Positions 23,300 through 34,976 of a stretch of 64,000 nucleotides of DNA are shown here, piece after piece; position 1 is the first letter of the stretch; the number at the start of each line of letters is the position of its first letter. Source of the DNA: Marsupella aquatica. Taxonomy: Eukaryota > Marchantiophyta. The notes beneath the pieces are model-generated. The model saw nothing but the letters and a program-made list of their open reading frames with translations, made no database searches and was not told the origin of the DNA. Both the position numbers and the translations under genes were made by a program. The DNA lies in assembly GCA_973895155.1 (NCBI GenBank), contig OZ316897.1, forward strand, positions 4,774,001-4,838,000, written 5' to 3'.

Positions 23300-24702
23300 A
23301 GGGTAATGCGCATGCACCAGATGTTCCACCATTGGAGGAGTCTCATGAGGAGCACATCATGCGGGGATTACTTGTTGGCAGTGTTGTGCCACCAGTGTGG
23401 GGCACTGCACAGGCCTTGCCACAAGCAGCAACACGATTGGTACATGATGCATGGCATCATGCTTTTACACCACTATCAAGAGTAGAGCAGTCTTGTGCAG
23501 ATGGACCGATGACTCTTTCACCATTGGATACCACTCCTATTGCTTGGCAGTATCCATCGGAGGGTATTTGTTTGTTGGATCTTTTTGGTGGGATTAGCAC
23601 TGGATTGGCTATTGTTCTTCAAGCAGGAATTCATGTGCATTGTTATTTGTATGTGGAGATAGATGAGACACCACGGAGGGTCTTATTGCGACATGTGGCT
23701 ATGTTGGTGGATAGATATCCACAATTGTTGCCAGTGGATGTTGTTTGTGGTTATTAGCGTGCACTACCTGCTGATATTTCATTGCTGGGGGTGGATCATC
23801 TGCATCGTGTTAGCCCCATTGATTTGGTGATTGCTGGTTGGCCATGTCAGGGCCAATCTAGAGCTGGCGTTGGATATGGACTTCATGATCCACGCTCTGC
23901 ATTGTTTTGGGAGATGTTACGGGTGCTGCGTCATCTCCAGCTACATCAGACTTAGTCTCCAGCATACATTTTGGAGAATGTGCCATTGTTAGGTGATGAT
24001 CATAGTTGGATTGTTGCCAGTGTTCACCAGGTGAGGTCTTGGATTGGACTTGTTGTGTTATTGGATGCTACACGTGTGGGTTCTTGTGCACATCGCCCAT
24101 GCTTGTGGTGGACTAATTTGATCCCATGTGAGGTGCTGAAGCACGCATTTGATAGCATTCCACGCTCACCAACCTTAGTGGTGGATGATATTTTGGATCC
24201 AGAGCGTCGTGCACAGGGTGTGACCCAACCTGATAGACCCCCATTGGCAGTGGTCAATGCAGTTGGGCACCCACATTGTGCATTACCCACTCTTGTAAGC
24301 CACTCTGCTTCATATGCATTCAGAGCAGGTGGCCTTGGACTTGTGTGGGACACAACTCTCCAGCAGTTAGTGGAGCCTATTGCTGATGAGAGGGAGCATG
24401 CTATGGGATTTTTGACAGGCACCACTTCAGTTGCCTCGGTGTCAAAGAGTTCACGCTGCCAGGTCCTTGGTCAAGCAATGGATTTGAATTGTTTGACTTG
24501 GATTGTCAGCTTGGGAGTAGCTGAACAGTTGCGAATGCGCCTTGTTGGTGTTACTGATCGTCTATTAGTGAGCTTGCGGTCCACTAAGATAGTGATGACC
24601 ACAGTTGGGGGCGAGCAGACAGTCCATGGACCTATGGCAGGATTGGCCAAGGCTGGACAGATTGTTGAGCAGGAAGGGACTGCTCAATCTACTACTAAAT
24701 AG
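23300..24702 (+). pseudogene. C5-cytosine DNA methyltransferase domain within the Ty3 polyprotein
   Basis: Five hallmark motifs appear in canonical order. Motif I is LLDLFGGISTGL (23572-23607). Motif IV is GWPCQGQSRAG, with the catalytic Cys codon at 23845-23847. Motif VI is ENVP (23974-23985). Motif VIII is a DATRVGS...HRP segment near 24066-24100. Motif X is CQVLGQAMDLN (about 24456-24488). The motif I wording, with GISTG, is closest to DNMT3-type enzymes, and the order excludes the permuted plant DRM type. The fold would transfer a methyl group from S-adenosylmethionine to cytosine C5. In-frame TAG at 23755, 23953 and 24700 probably inactivate this copy. The catalytic Cys and the motif VI Glu remain. 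It lies between protease and reverse transcriptase in the same frame as the latter, so it was part of the polyprotein. Confidence 0.88.
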
Positions 24703-25262
24703 CAATCGTCGGCTATCTCTTCTACCCTACAAAGAGATATTAGAGATTTGGTGGAGAGTTGGGAACCACAGCTTGGCCCTAAGTTGACAAGGGATGAGAG
24801 ACGTCGCATGCATCAATTCCTGAAGGGTACGTATTGGAATTTTTTTGCATTTAGCATGAAGGATTTGGGGACATTAAAGGGCCCTAGTATTCAGATTGAA
24901 TTGGCTAGTGATGCGCCAATCTTTCGTAGACCATACCGTTACAGTGACATGGAGAGAGCTCTGATTCAAATCAAAACTCAAGATTTGTTGGAGGTTGGAT
25001 TGGTGGAGATTTCATATGGGGAGTATGCGTCTGCCACAGTGATGCCAACCAAGGAAGATGTGCATGGCAATTACATAGATAGACGCATGTGTGGTGATTA
25101 TAGACCTATTAATCGCCAGACTAAATCTGATCGATATGTCATGCTCACACCTGAGAAGATCTTTGATGTTGTGGGACATGCAAAGGTTTTCAGTTCATTG
25201 AATCTGAGGGCAGGGTACCATCAGCTTCCAATTAGGCATGTTGACAGGTCCAAGACAACATT
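24703..25262 (+). pseudogene. Ty3 reverse transcriptase, N-terminal part
   Basis: The frame carries the usual lead-in (IELASDAPIFRRPYRYS), the Asp-Tyr-Arg-Pro-Ile-Asn motif and the Gly-Tyr-His-Gln-Leu-Pro-Ile motif near 25216. It is cut after codon Thr-Thr by the CACTA transposon. Across the insertion, discounting one ATT copy, it continues in frame at 34980. Confidence 0.9.
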
Positions 25263-25293
25263 CACTACAACATATTTGACACTTTTGCGAAGG
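25263..25293 (+). repeat. CACTA left terminal inverted repeat
   Basis: CACTACAACA is shared exactly with the right end, followed by a less similar spacer and then CTTTTGCGAA, which is also shared. Confidence 0.9.
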
Positions 25294-25760
25294 TATTTTT
25301 GTCGACGCTCTTGTATTTCCGATGGGCGGCGCTTTGCATATTTTGCGAATCAACCCGCATCGCAATTTGCAATTCTATCCCTATCGCAAATATAATAGCT
25401 GAAGCGCATTATATCGCTAATAAATTGCGAAGTAAGTGGTTTTGCAATTTTTACCGAAATGCGTCGAATGGAAAGGAATCTTCCGAAGATAGAAAAATCG
25501 CTCGCCGACTCCAAAACTAACTCATGTAAATATTTGCGAAGAATATTGGATTGAAAATGTTTTGCGATAGTAGTTGTTTGACAAGTTTAAGAATGTCGGA
25601 GGATGGAAGATTTGCGAAACGCTGAAAATATGAAATTTATGATTGATTTTGCATCACAAGTTTGCGAAGAGTGTAGTATGGAAATATTGAGAAACGAGAA
25701 GCTTCATATAAATTGCAAGTCCGGTGAGAGTTTGTGAGCTTCGCAAATTGTTCGCAAACT
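25280..25760. repeat. CACTA left subterminal TTGCGAA repeats
   Basis: About ten TTGCGAA or TTCGCAA motifs occur in both orientations. In En/Spm, the TNPA protein binds subterminal repeats of this kind to bring the ends together; the binding partner here would be the plus-strand gene at 32326. Confidence 0.85.
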
Positions 25761-25789
25761 AAAAATTAAGGTTATTGTGAGGTGAGACA

Positions 25790-25985
25790 ATGAAGAGGGT
25801 GGATGGTCCAATATATGGATGGGGCAGGAGGGAAGAGGAAGGGAGGATGGAGGGAGGTACAATGAAGGATGGAAAAGGGAGGGAGTACAATGGAAGAGGA
25901 AGGAGGGAGGAGGAGGGACAGACGTACCACGGAGGAGGGAAACACGAGGGTGAGAATGAAAATTATGGAATAAGTAGGAAATAAA
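25790..25985 (+). repeat. purine-rich low-complexity tract
   Basis: The sequence is almost all G and A in runs such as GAGGAAGGGAGGATGGAGG. Open frames here reflect composition and are not treated as genes. Confidence 0.7.
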
Positions 25986-26206
25986 GTTATATTGAGCAAC
26001 AGAGGTTAGATAGAAAGTTGCATGTAAAATTCACAAGTGATCACAATAAAACAATACAATACATATGTCATGAGTATGACTCATTCAAAAGTGAATGGCA
26101 AATATAAATATAGACAATCCTTTTTTTTATATCACCAAACATGAACAAATCAAATATAACATGAACAAATGTCTAGGCTGGACCCAAGTGCATATAAATA
26201 TGTCCC

Positions 26207-29200
26207 TCACACTTGGTCCTCATCGGCCTCAAGGTCATCTAGGTCTGATACAATAACATCTGGCTTCTCAGAAACAATGGAACAAGAACGTGGCACATAG
26301 GTGATGACAATTGACCACTCGGTGTCTAAGGGGTATGGAATGTAGAAACATTGCTCCAAGTGTGATGGGAATGCAAATGGTTCTGACGTTTGCCAATGAG
26401 ATGCTTGAACACTAGTGGCACTTGTCTTCAACCGTGTAAACCCACTCTCATCTTGAAGTACAGTGCAATTTTGACCAACAAGGTTCACTTTGAACCACTT
26501 GCACTTGAAGACATATTCCTCAAACTTTGAATGGTTGTCATATGATACCACCAAGATCTCCTCTATCTTCCCATAGTGTGGCACAACATCTCTAACAATG
26601 TTCCTGTCATGGCGGCTGCTTCTGGAGTCTTGAGAAAATTCCCCTTGAACTCCACAATCAAAAGTACGACCCCTCTTCTCATCAAGGGAAGAAACCCTAA
26701 AATTAACAAAACCCACAAATTTTTATTACACTGTAAAAGATACCATTAATGTAATAATCATCAAAATATGACACCCATCCCTAAATAGCCAAAACCCACA
26801 TGGCCTATGGCATAAATATAGAAGTCAACATTACAGTTATGGATGTCATTAATGATAATAGAAAGTTTTTAAACAATAGAAATAACTAATCAAAATAAGG
26901 TCTACATGAATTAATAGAGGAAGAAAGGTTAGGTACTAGTGGACCTGAAGTGTCTCCCTTGTGTCCACATAGCCGTCTTGGATGTCACCACTCTCAAAGG
27001 GCCATGAACAATGGTCCGAACGTCATCTGTGATGGTAGGAAAGTGGGACACATCTCCTCCTTGTGTCACCATGTCATCCAACTCAAGCAACTTTTGCTTC
27101 ATATACTCATGCATCTTAGGAAAAATTCTTGCTCTTTGACTTGTTCTCTTGGCATTCTCATAAAACTCTCTCCATTTCTCCATGATATTACTATTACTCA
27201 ACATAAATGTTGTCAACTGTGACCACTCTGTTGATGTCAACATGCGTGTTTTTGTGGCACCTGTTAAACGGTCCTCCTCCTCTTCTCTTTCCTCCATCCA
27301 AGTACGTGGACAAGTAGGATCAATGGTGGCCAAGATGTTACTACAATAAAACATACTCTCTGCTGCCAAGTATCCTGTAGCTATGCTTCCCTCCACCCGT
27401 GCACGGTTACGTACATAAGCCTTCAACACCGCCATGTAACGCTCAAGCCAATACATCCATCTACAATGCACTGGACCTGCAATGGCAACCTCCCGCACAA
27501 GATGCACAAGTAAATGAACCTGACAATCAAAGAAGGAAGGAGGAAGGGCTTTCTCCAACTTGCATACCACCTCAGCTGCCAATACCTCCATCCCAGGGAT
27601 CTCTTCTACATATATCTCCTTTGAGCATATCCATCTCAACAAACGACCCAATGACCAGATGGCATCTTGCACTTCTTCACTCCCTATACCTATAATTGCC
27701 ACTGGCAATATATGTTGCAATAGGCGATGATAGTCATGTGTCTTCAGATATCGTGGCCACTTGTGATTGTCCTCCATCCCAAAAGCTTTTCGAAGGTTGG
27801 CACCATAGCCTGTAGGAAACCGCATCTCTCCTATACGGTTCCGAAATTCACGTCTTTGGCCAACACTCAACACCCAAGGAGCAGAAGGACGATTCTCCAC
27901 ACCTGTGATAGGATCAATTGTCACCCAAACATCTGGATGCATTTCCATCTCCTCGCATGCCTCCCTAAAATTAGTGTCCTTCTCCCCATAAAAATGCTTT
28001 ATCAAAGCCTTCCCCACATTTCCCTCTATGTGCATGGGGTCTAAAAGATGGCGGATCTTCAACTCAGACCAATAGGGCAAAGTGGCTAGTATACTCCACC
28101 TGGTCAAACCTGTCCTATCAAAGGTGAAGGAATCATTTGGGTCTGCCACCCTATTAGCTAGTGACTTCCAATGTGCAAAACTTGTTGCATCAGGAATTTC
28201 ACGCTCATCACCAAATGGCATGTCAAAGGAGGAGAATAGAAGTGGGTCAAACCTCATCTCATGCCCCATGGGAAGAAACTTTGTATGCCCAATATAAACA
28301 ATCTTTCTAATCCATGAACAATATGTGGCCATGTCCTCTAAGCTTGGGCCACAAGTAGAGCAAGCTTTGTACCCCTGAGTTTGCAATCCAAAGACAAAAC
28401 CAAACCCTGCTTACATAGAAGAAATCAAACCATGCAAACTTTATGTTAGGGTTGTCACATGAGAAACATCAATAGGAACTACACATTATTGAAGGGTTGC
28501 AAATGGCATGGAAGTCATCTTACCAGGATAGTCATGCATTGTCCAACAAATGATCCCTCTCAATTGAAAGACACGTGGAAAACCTCCTGTAATTTTCCTG
28601 CCATCATATGCCCACACTCCATTCCATAATTTTTGAAGTTCTCCAACCAATAGTGCCAAGTAAGTGTCAAAGTTCTTCACCTTTTTTGGACCTGGGATAA
28701 TCAAAGACAATAAAAGGAACCCCTTCTTCATGGATAGCCATGGTGGGAGGTTATAATTCATGACAACCACAGGCCAAACTGATGTAGGTTGCCCCTTTCC
28801 TCCAAGTGAATGAGGGCTAACTCCATCAGATGCCAATCCTAGCCTCACATGGCGAGGATTATGTGCAAAGTCTGGCCATGTTGCCTCAATATGTTTGTGA
28901 GCAGGGGAGTCAACTGGCAACCGCATGACACCAGACTCTGATCGATGAGTCTTATGCCATACCATCAACTCTGCCAAGTCAGAACACCGATACATGTGCA
29001 ACAACCGAGGAATGATGGGAAACCAACAAACAGCCTTCCTTGGCACCTTCTTTGTTAGCATGTTGGGGTCATAGCGAGGCTCATCACATGTTGTACATTG
29101 TGTCATGTTTGCATTGGCCCCATGAAATAACATGCAATCATTCACACATGCATGAACAATATGATATTCCATGCCAATAGATGAGAGAACACTCTTTGCC

Positions 29201-31026
29201 TCCTTCCAAGTTGCTGGCAACACATTCTCAGTGGGCAACATAAGGTCATGGCAAAGTGCAAACATATCAGATAACAAGGCATTGCTTGCCTTGTGTTTGG
29301 CCTGTAGGTTCATCAACCCCAAGATGGCTGAAAGACGACTCAAACGAGCACCCTCATAGATAGGTGTTCGGGCATGTTCCTCTGCTTCTTCCCATTGGCG
29401 TTGTCCCTCAGGGGTATGCCTTGGGCGTGGATCATTGGGGGGCACCTGCCCTTCATTGGGAAGGTCATCACCAAGGTTGTCGGCACCAAACCAATCAACC
29501 ATAAAGTCATCCATGGCTCTATCCTGGTCATCAGTTACTTGTTCATCCGTCCGAGGTACCTCTTCATCAGGGTTACTGCTTCCACTAGCACTTGATGAGG
29601 AGTGTGACTCTGATCCATGTCCTTCTTCTGGCATACCCATTTCTCGATATGTTGCTCTCAATCTCCGTGGTAACATATTTGGAGAGGGTCGCACATTCTA
29701 AAAACAAAGCAAACAATTGAAAGTTATATTGCAAAGAGAACACACACAAAAATGGGCTAGGGGTGTGCAAAAATGAAATAATATTGGTTGTGGTGCAAAT
29801 ACAAAATGTGGCCAAAGGCCATATGTAGTGCCCTTTGATATGCAACATACCACCTATGACCCTTAACTTAACCCTAATCCCACTCATAGTGAGTAAATAA
29901 CTCATCCCCTGAGTTAATGGTCCTTGTTGCTACAACTAGGCAATGGTCATGATGATATGTCTGGCCATAAGGTGCTGGCGGAGGACCCTCAATGAAAACC
30001 CACTCACAATTTTGCCTACGCTTAGGGCGAGTCCCCACGGTACTGTTTATGAAACCAGCAATATTCCCAGTCCGTATGGGGTCCCCATCTATGACACGCT
30101 GCTCACTATACCTTCTAGTGTTTCCATCAAAAGTATCCATGTCCAATGCATAAGTCTTCCACTCAGGGTGTTGTGCAAGGATCATGTTCCAATGTCTTCT
30201 CTTGTAGATGGGTCCACCATAAGGAAACAAAGTAGGCCCCTCTCGGCCGCGTCCACCTCTACCACTCTCGGCGTCCACAATGATGTCCTCACAGGCAAAA
30301 ACTCCATAGCCATGTCTATCCCCAAGTGTGGAAGGTTTGATAACCCAACGTCTACCCCAAACCTCTACCTCCGCACCGTAGGAAAGCTGTTGTGGCAAAC
30401 CAAGAGTCTCAGGATCCCAGTCCTTGATGATAGGGACACATCTGCCAGTGAACTCACAATCACCCCACCGACCCGTAACCACTGCCTTGTACAAATCAGT
30501 ATCCCCTCGGGCCCGCCTCTTGGAACGCTTTCTCCCTCTTGGGACAATAGCCTCAACCCCAACTTCCCTAGGACTGGTGGGCCTTGCCGCTAGACCCAAG
30601 GCTTTTGAGAATGCATTGCCTATAGCATCTAGAACACCTTGTGATGGGACATAGGGTGCTTGTGCCGCAGGTCTAGGCCTATTGGATACCTATTCCACTG
30701 AAACCAAAACAAACAAAAGTAGGTGTGAAATTGCAAACCTTCAACCATTGAGTAATGGGAATAGGGTAGGAAAACTAAGGCATAACACTTACCATATGAG
30801 ATGAAGAAGCCCCTGCCGTATGACGTCCACAACGCCCATATCTCTCAATATGTTGGGCACATATGTAAGATTTTTGGGAAACCTGACCCACACATCTGGA
30901 ACATTCACAAAGTTGACGGGGTGGACCGCGAGGAGGAGGTGCGGTCGTGTGATGTTGAGGTGGAGGTGGTGTATCTTCATCAGAGGAGGACGAGTCTGTG
31001 GTGGAGATTTCAGAAGATGAAGACAT
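26207..31026 (-). CDS. TNP2: TNP2-type CACTA transposase, intact
   Basis: Exons are 31026-30793, 29697-28524, 28406-26945 and 26696-26207, all with GT-AG junctions in matching phase. The sum is exactly divisible by three and gives about 1,119 residues. Exon 1 has a Ser-rich start and a Cys-x2-Cys segment (CECSRCVGQ) before HIERYGRC, like the N-terminal zinc region of plant TNP2 proteins. The second used exon holds the Transposase_21 core, with SDGVSPHS and NYNLPPW. The third continues with the YKACSTC segment and HLLDPMHIEGN. The last carries a DUF4216-like region (CKWFKV). The product cuts and joins the CACTA ends in the nucleus. No frame break is seen, unlike the element around it. The alternative exon at 30689-29874 lies in its first intron. 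Confidence 0.9.
29874..31026 (-). CDS. SET-domain protein encoded inside the CACTA transposon
   Basis: Exon 30689-29874 follows an acceptor in phase with exon 31026-30793, so the two would give about 349 residues. The C-terminal half reads as a SET domain. It has GYGVFACEDI near the start, then GNIAGFINSTVG, then CEWVFIEG, then VVATRTINSGDELFTHYEWD just before a TAG stop, which is where many SET domains end. SET proteins methylate lysines, usually on histones, using S-adenosylmethionine. The usual Asn-His-x-Cys signature reads Asn-Ser-Thr-Val here, so activity is uncertain. The N-terminal half has a bipartite basic stretch (GRKRSKRRARG) that could serve nuclear import. Whether it is spliced to the TNP2 first exon is inference. 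Confidence 0.75.
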
Positions 31027-31029
31027 ATC

Positions 31030-31985
31030 CCCTGTAACAAGATATAATTAAAATGGGCATGTTATGACCAAAACATACCACAAAATGATATAAATCAAAG
31101 TTCCCAAATAATGATGACAAGAAACCCAAACCAAAATGACCATAGCAATAAAAAAGGTGCCTTTATGAGACCCGGGCTCAGCAGTGCCAATAGCTCTTGT
31201 GGCTCTAAGATAATTAATGAACCCAATCTGAAAGTATGAGGGAAAAGCTGCAACCATTCCATGTATATGTAAGCACAATAATCTGGACCAGACAAGAACA
31301 AAAAACCCTATATACATGTCCCCTTTATACATAGTGGCAACCAAAAGTGTTAAGTACATGAAAGGAACACTTTAGCCGATCATGCAATGTTTACCTTTCA
31401 GATGCCCGGGCTCTCACAATGCATATGCATTAGTATCAAATCATCAAAAAGTGCCGCACCCTGCAAGCTATCATATATTCCCCTCCTTTGTTAGCAAAAC
31501 CCATGCCAATCCCCTTTTGATTCATAAACCCAATGAACCTCTCTTAAACCGAAAAGGCTGCAATATAAATCTCATGAAACCTTGCTTTGTCTTATCCAAA
31601 CCTTCAACCCCAAACCGCATCCTACCTATTAAACCTAAATCTGACTTACACACAAACCCAAACCTTTCTTCAACCCTAGAGACCTTTCTATTTAAAAACC
31701 CCAAACCCTAAAACCCTAAACCCAAACCTTACTTATTTCTTGTAAACCAAATCCCACACCTTTATTATTTCTTCTAAACTAATGTAAACCCAAACCTTAG
31801 CCTAAACCAACACCATACATAACCCATTAACCTGAAATCTGCCTAACCCTTCAAACCCGCCTTCAACTATTATCTAACACCCAAAACATGGCCAAAAAGC
31901 ATTCCAAATATGAGTATAGAGGGGTCCACTTCACCTTTGAAAAAAACCCTTTCAAATGAAACCAACATTCCCCCAGGACGAGTTG
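31030..31985. other. CACTA inter-gene region with telomere-like repeats
   Basis: This is the upstream side of the minus-strand genes. It is rich in AAACCC and AACCCTAAA runs (31670-31740) resembling plant telomere repeats but irregular. No gene is visible. Confidence 0.5.
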
Positions 31986-32220
31986 CCAATGTCTTGCGAA
32001 GCCGCTTCCTTCGCAAATACCATCACAAATTAGAATTGAGGTTTGCGAAGCTACTGCTTTCGCAAGACCTTCAGAAAAACAGAGCCCGAGAGCATTTCTG
32101 CGAGAGAGCGAAGGTGTTGCAAAGCCTTTCACGTCGCAATGGTTTCGCAAAATTGAGAAACTATATGCGAAACAAGAAGAATCGCAACTTGCGAAACGGG
32201 TTGCTTTGCAAGTCTTTCCC
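31985..32220. repeat. internal TTGCGAA cluster at the TNPA-like promoter
   Basis: Eight or more TTGCGAA or TTCGCAA motifs, the same as the subterminal repeats, lie directly upstream of the ATG at 32326. In En/Spm, TnpA can bind near its own promoter, so self-regulation is plausible. Confidence 0.7.
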
Positions 32221-32325
32221 GCTTGTACTTTTGCACTCGGCCGCGGCGTACTCAGCGGCATTTGACAAATTTCAAGCATAGGGAGGGAGAAGGGAGCTCG
32301 CGCGCGCTTGGGGGGTGGCTTGGCT

Positions 32326-34203
32326 ATGGATTCCAGTGGAGCAAATGGAGGTGATAGGGCAGGGGTGAGTGAGAGTGGCAATGGGAATGAAGGCAATGGG
32401 GAGCAGGAGAGGAATCGATGGACCGATTTGATGGCTGAGCACCTCAATGCAGCACAGTTGAGCCACTTAGATTTGACTACACCAGCAGGGATTGCTTCTT
32501 TGAGTGCAATCCTTGGGCAAGCCTTGCAAACGGGAGTAGATGCAGGGAACATTGCAAGGGAGGAGGAGCAAAGGAGTGCAGCTCAACAGAAGGCAAGAGA
32601 GAAGAAGCGTAAGAAGGAGGAGAGGGCCAAGGCAGGAGTAGTCTCACTTGTTGCCCTAGAAAAGAAGAGGAGAGAGGAACGAGATGAGATAAGAGCACAG
32701 CGGGAGGAGCAGCGAAAGAAGGAGGAAGAGAGGAAGAAGCTGCCTATGATTGCCTTGATCGAAGGCATTCCTACTGAACTGGCCTACACCGGGGCAAAGA
32801 GCACTATCAGGCTTATGGTGCGCTCCAATTTTGCACGAGGAGTTGAGTGGGGGAAACTCAGCAAGGCAGACCAGAAGAAAGTAATGAGTCAAATCAAAGA
32901 TTCATTTCGAAATGGAGCAGAGATTGATGAACAGTGGCTTGCAGATAGAATTTCCAATTCAATGTCTCAAGCACGGTACCATGATAGGAAGAAGGTAAGG
33001 GCCTACCTGGCAAACTTGGAGGAGTATAGAAACGTGAGGAGGCCACTGCAATTCACTGAGGACGTGTGGAATGCCTTTTACAAAGTGGAGGTGCAGATGA
33101 GAGCTGCCAGGAACCTTCTCTTCTGGAAGGAGATGGAAGCCAAGGCACAGAAGGCCGGGAAGTCCGACCGAGAGCTCAAGGCAATGGCTGAGAAAGTGTC
33201 TCACATGCAGCACATTGTGGATGAAGTGGGTGCACCACCCCAAAAATTCATCCTTGCAGTTGAGCGAGTCAGCAAACGGCCCAAGACCACGCACAAGATG
33301 GGCCAAGGTGGACTTCCCGGCCTCAAAGCACACTTTGTGAGTGGGCCCTCTCCTCTCCTCCCCTGCTTCTGTTTCCTTGCTTTCAATTGCAATCCAAACC
33401 TGCAATGCCCCCCCTGCATACCTCTTGTTTCTTTCTTACGGCCTGCCTTGTACTTTAGGTCACCCTGACACATTGCGTGCCTTAGAGATTTCTCGGAATT
33501 TTTTAAGAACAGAGTTTGCGAAGCTTTTGCGATGCGGGTTGCTTCGCAAATGTTTCGCAAAGTCTATCATGGCATTTTTTAAAGTTGTAAATGTGAAGCT
33601 ATTGCGAAATAACTCGCTTCGCAAACTACTTCGCAAACAGCCAATTTATTTGAATTTGCGAAGTGGGGAGTTTCGCAAGTGTGTATTATGTTTTAAAAAA
33701 ACCGCTAAGGGTTATTGAGCCCAGTTTTGTGTTAGGGGGCACCCTATTAGCACCTCCATGCATTTTTCTTGGGTTTATAGCATATTAACCTCGATCTATT
33801 TTGGTTTTGGAATGTTTGGTTGTGGTAGTATAAGAGGTACCGCAGGAAGATAACAGCAAAAGAGATGGAGATAGGAGCTGCGCATGGAGCCAAACATCTC
33901 TTTGACTTGGTTGACGCAGAGTTGGCGACTGTAAGTGCATGTATCCCCTTCAGTTTTTCCCACCCAATCCACTTATCTTTTCATTCCGTAAACCTAAACC
34001 AATTTGGTGTTGTGCTGTGCAACCAGGATGATGAGGATGCCAGTGATACCAGCAGCACCGATGAGAACAATGAGGGGACCACGACAAAGGGGCCCAAGGT
34101 AGGAGGGAGTAGTGGATCTGGACCAGTAGGAGGAGTTTCCCAGCAGGAGGGGGAGGAAGAGGATGAGGACGAGGACGAGGAGGAACCAGATGTGGAGGAG
34201 TAG
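32326..34203 (+). CDS. TNPA-like DNA-binding protein of the CACTA transposon
   Basis: Exons 32326-33336, 33829-33930 and 34027-34203 are all phase 0 and give 429 residues. A Gly-rich start is followed by a long charged coiled coil (residues about 75-145, rich in Lys, Arg and Glu). A domain with GVEWGKLSKADQKKVMSQI and a Tyr-Leu-rich segment after it resembles plant Transposase_24/TNPA proteins. The end is an acidic tail of repeated Glu-Asp. Its role would be binding subterminal repeats and assisting TNP2. After the TAG at 34201 the same frame stays open, basic and Pro-rich, to TAG near 34291, so the shorter end may be a mutation. Confidence 0.75.
33510..33710. repeat. internal TTGCGAA cluster in the TNPA-like intron 1
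   Basis: About eight motifs lie in both orientations within the intron 33337-33828. Together with the cluster at 31985-32220 they bracket exon 1. Confidence 0.7.
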
Positions 34204-34539
34204 CCAACACCACCTCCTGTGCCACGTCCGGATCGTCGCAAGAGGGACAAGGGGAAGAGGCCGGCGACAAGGAGTAGGAGGACCCCATTCTAGAGCTTGG
34301 TGGTGTAGTGCCTATGGGATGCCCATTTACTTAGTGTAGTATATAGTTTTGATATGGGTAGTCTTATAGGGACCTAGCTTGTCATATGACACCCATCTAG
34401 GGTTTAGGGTTTAGGAAACCCTAATTTTTGTGTACCTATCAATTTTCTATAAAGCAATTTTGATTCAGACCTCATTCTCCGTGTTGGACGACAAGACCCC
34501 AACCATAATTCAAAACTCTAAATCTAAACCCTAGCCTCA

Positions 34540-34950
34540 AGACATCTTGCGAAACCTATGCGAACAACCCAATTCACATATTTACCATATTGAAGGTATC
34601 GCAAACATTATGCAAACCACATACGTTCACAAAAATGCGAAGCCATGTTCATGGCATAACTACCATTAACTTACTATCGCAAACCGATTACCAAACTTCT
34701 GGGATTGCAAATATTTAACTGCTTGATTATTATCGCAAGCCTCTCGTGACGCCCACGGAGTCGCTTAAATGTGAGTCCTTTGCGATTCTATTAGTGTCGC
34801 AAGTTGCGAAGGCGTTGCGAAGGTCTTGCAAAAGATCGGATGCGAACCTTTGGGCTTCGCAGTTTGCGATTCTATTGTGATGCGCGATACTTCGCAAAGG
34901 CGAGTTTTGTTTTTTGATTTCCTTTGTTGTTTGCGATGCTTTCAAGTTCG
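34540..34950. repeat. CACTA right subterminal TTGCGAA repeats
   Basis: More than ten TTGCGAA-like motifs in both orientations run up to the right terminal repeat, mirroring the left end. Confidence 0.85.
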
Positions 34951-34976
34951 CAAAAGGTGTGGGTAGTGTTGTAGTG

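Larger units (their letters stand above)
25263..34976. mobile_element. complete CACTA (En/Spm-type) transposon, 9,714 bp
   Basis: The ends are CACTACAACA at 25263 and its complement TGTTGTAGTG at 34976. The flanking 3-bp duplication is ATT (25260-25262 and 34977-34979). Subterminal TTGCGAA repeats fill both ends. It carries TNP2 and a SET-domain exon on the minus strand and a TNPA-like gene on the plus strand, all with open frames and consistent splice phases. It looks recent and potentially autonomous. Confidence 0.95.

Noticed and set aside
25283-25285. CACTA left end at CACTTTTGCG near 25280
   Set aside because: That start gives no target duplication and breaks the reverse transcriptase frame. 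The start at 25263 gives ATT duplications and a continuous frame.
25772-25999. Coding frames in the purine-rich tract
   Set aside because: Low-complexity Gly, Arg and Glu or Ser, Pro and Leu peptides arise from the GA tract itself.
31670-31740. True telomere or subtelomere
   Set aside because: The AAACCC and AACCCTAAA runs are short, irregular and inside a transposon. The runs at 55.4-56.3 kb are likewise scattered.
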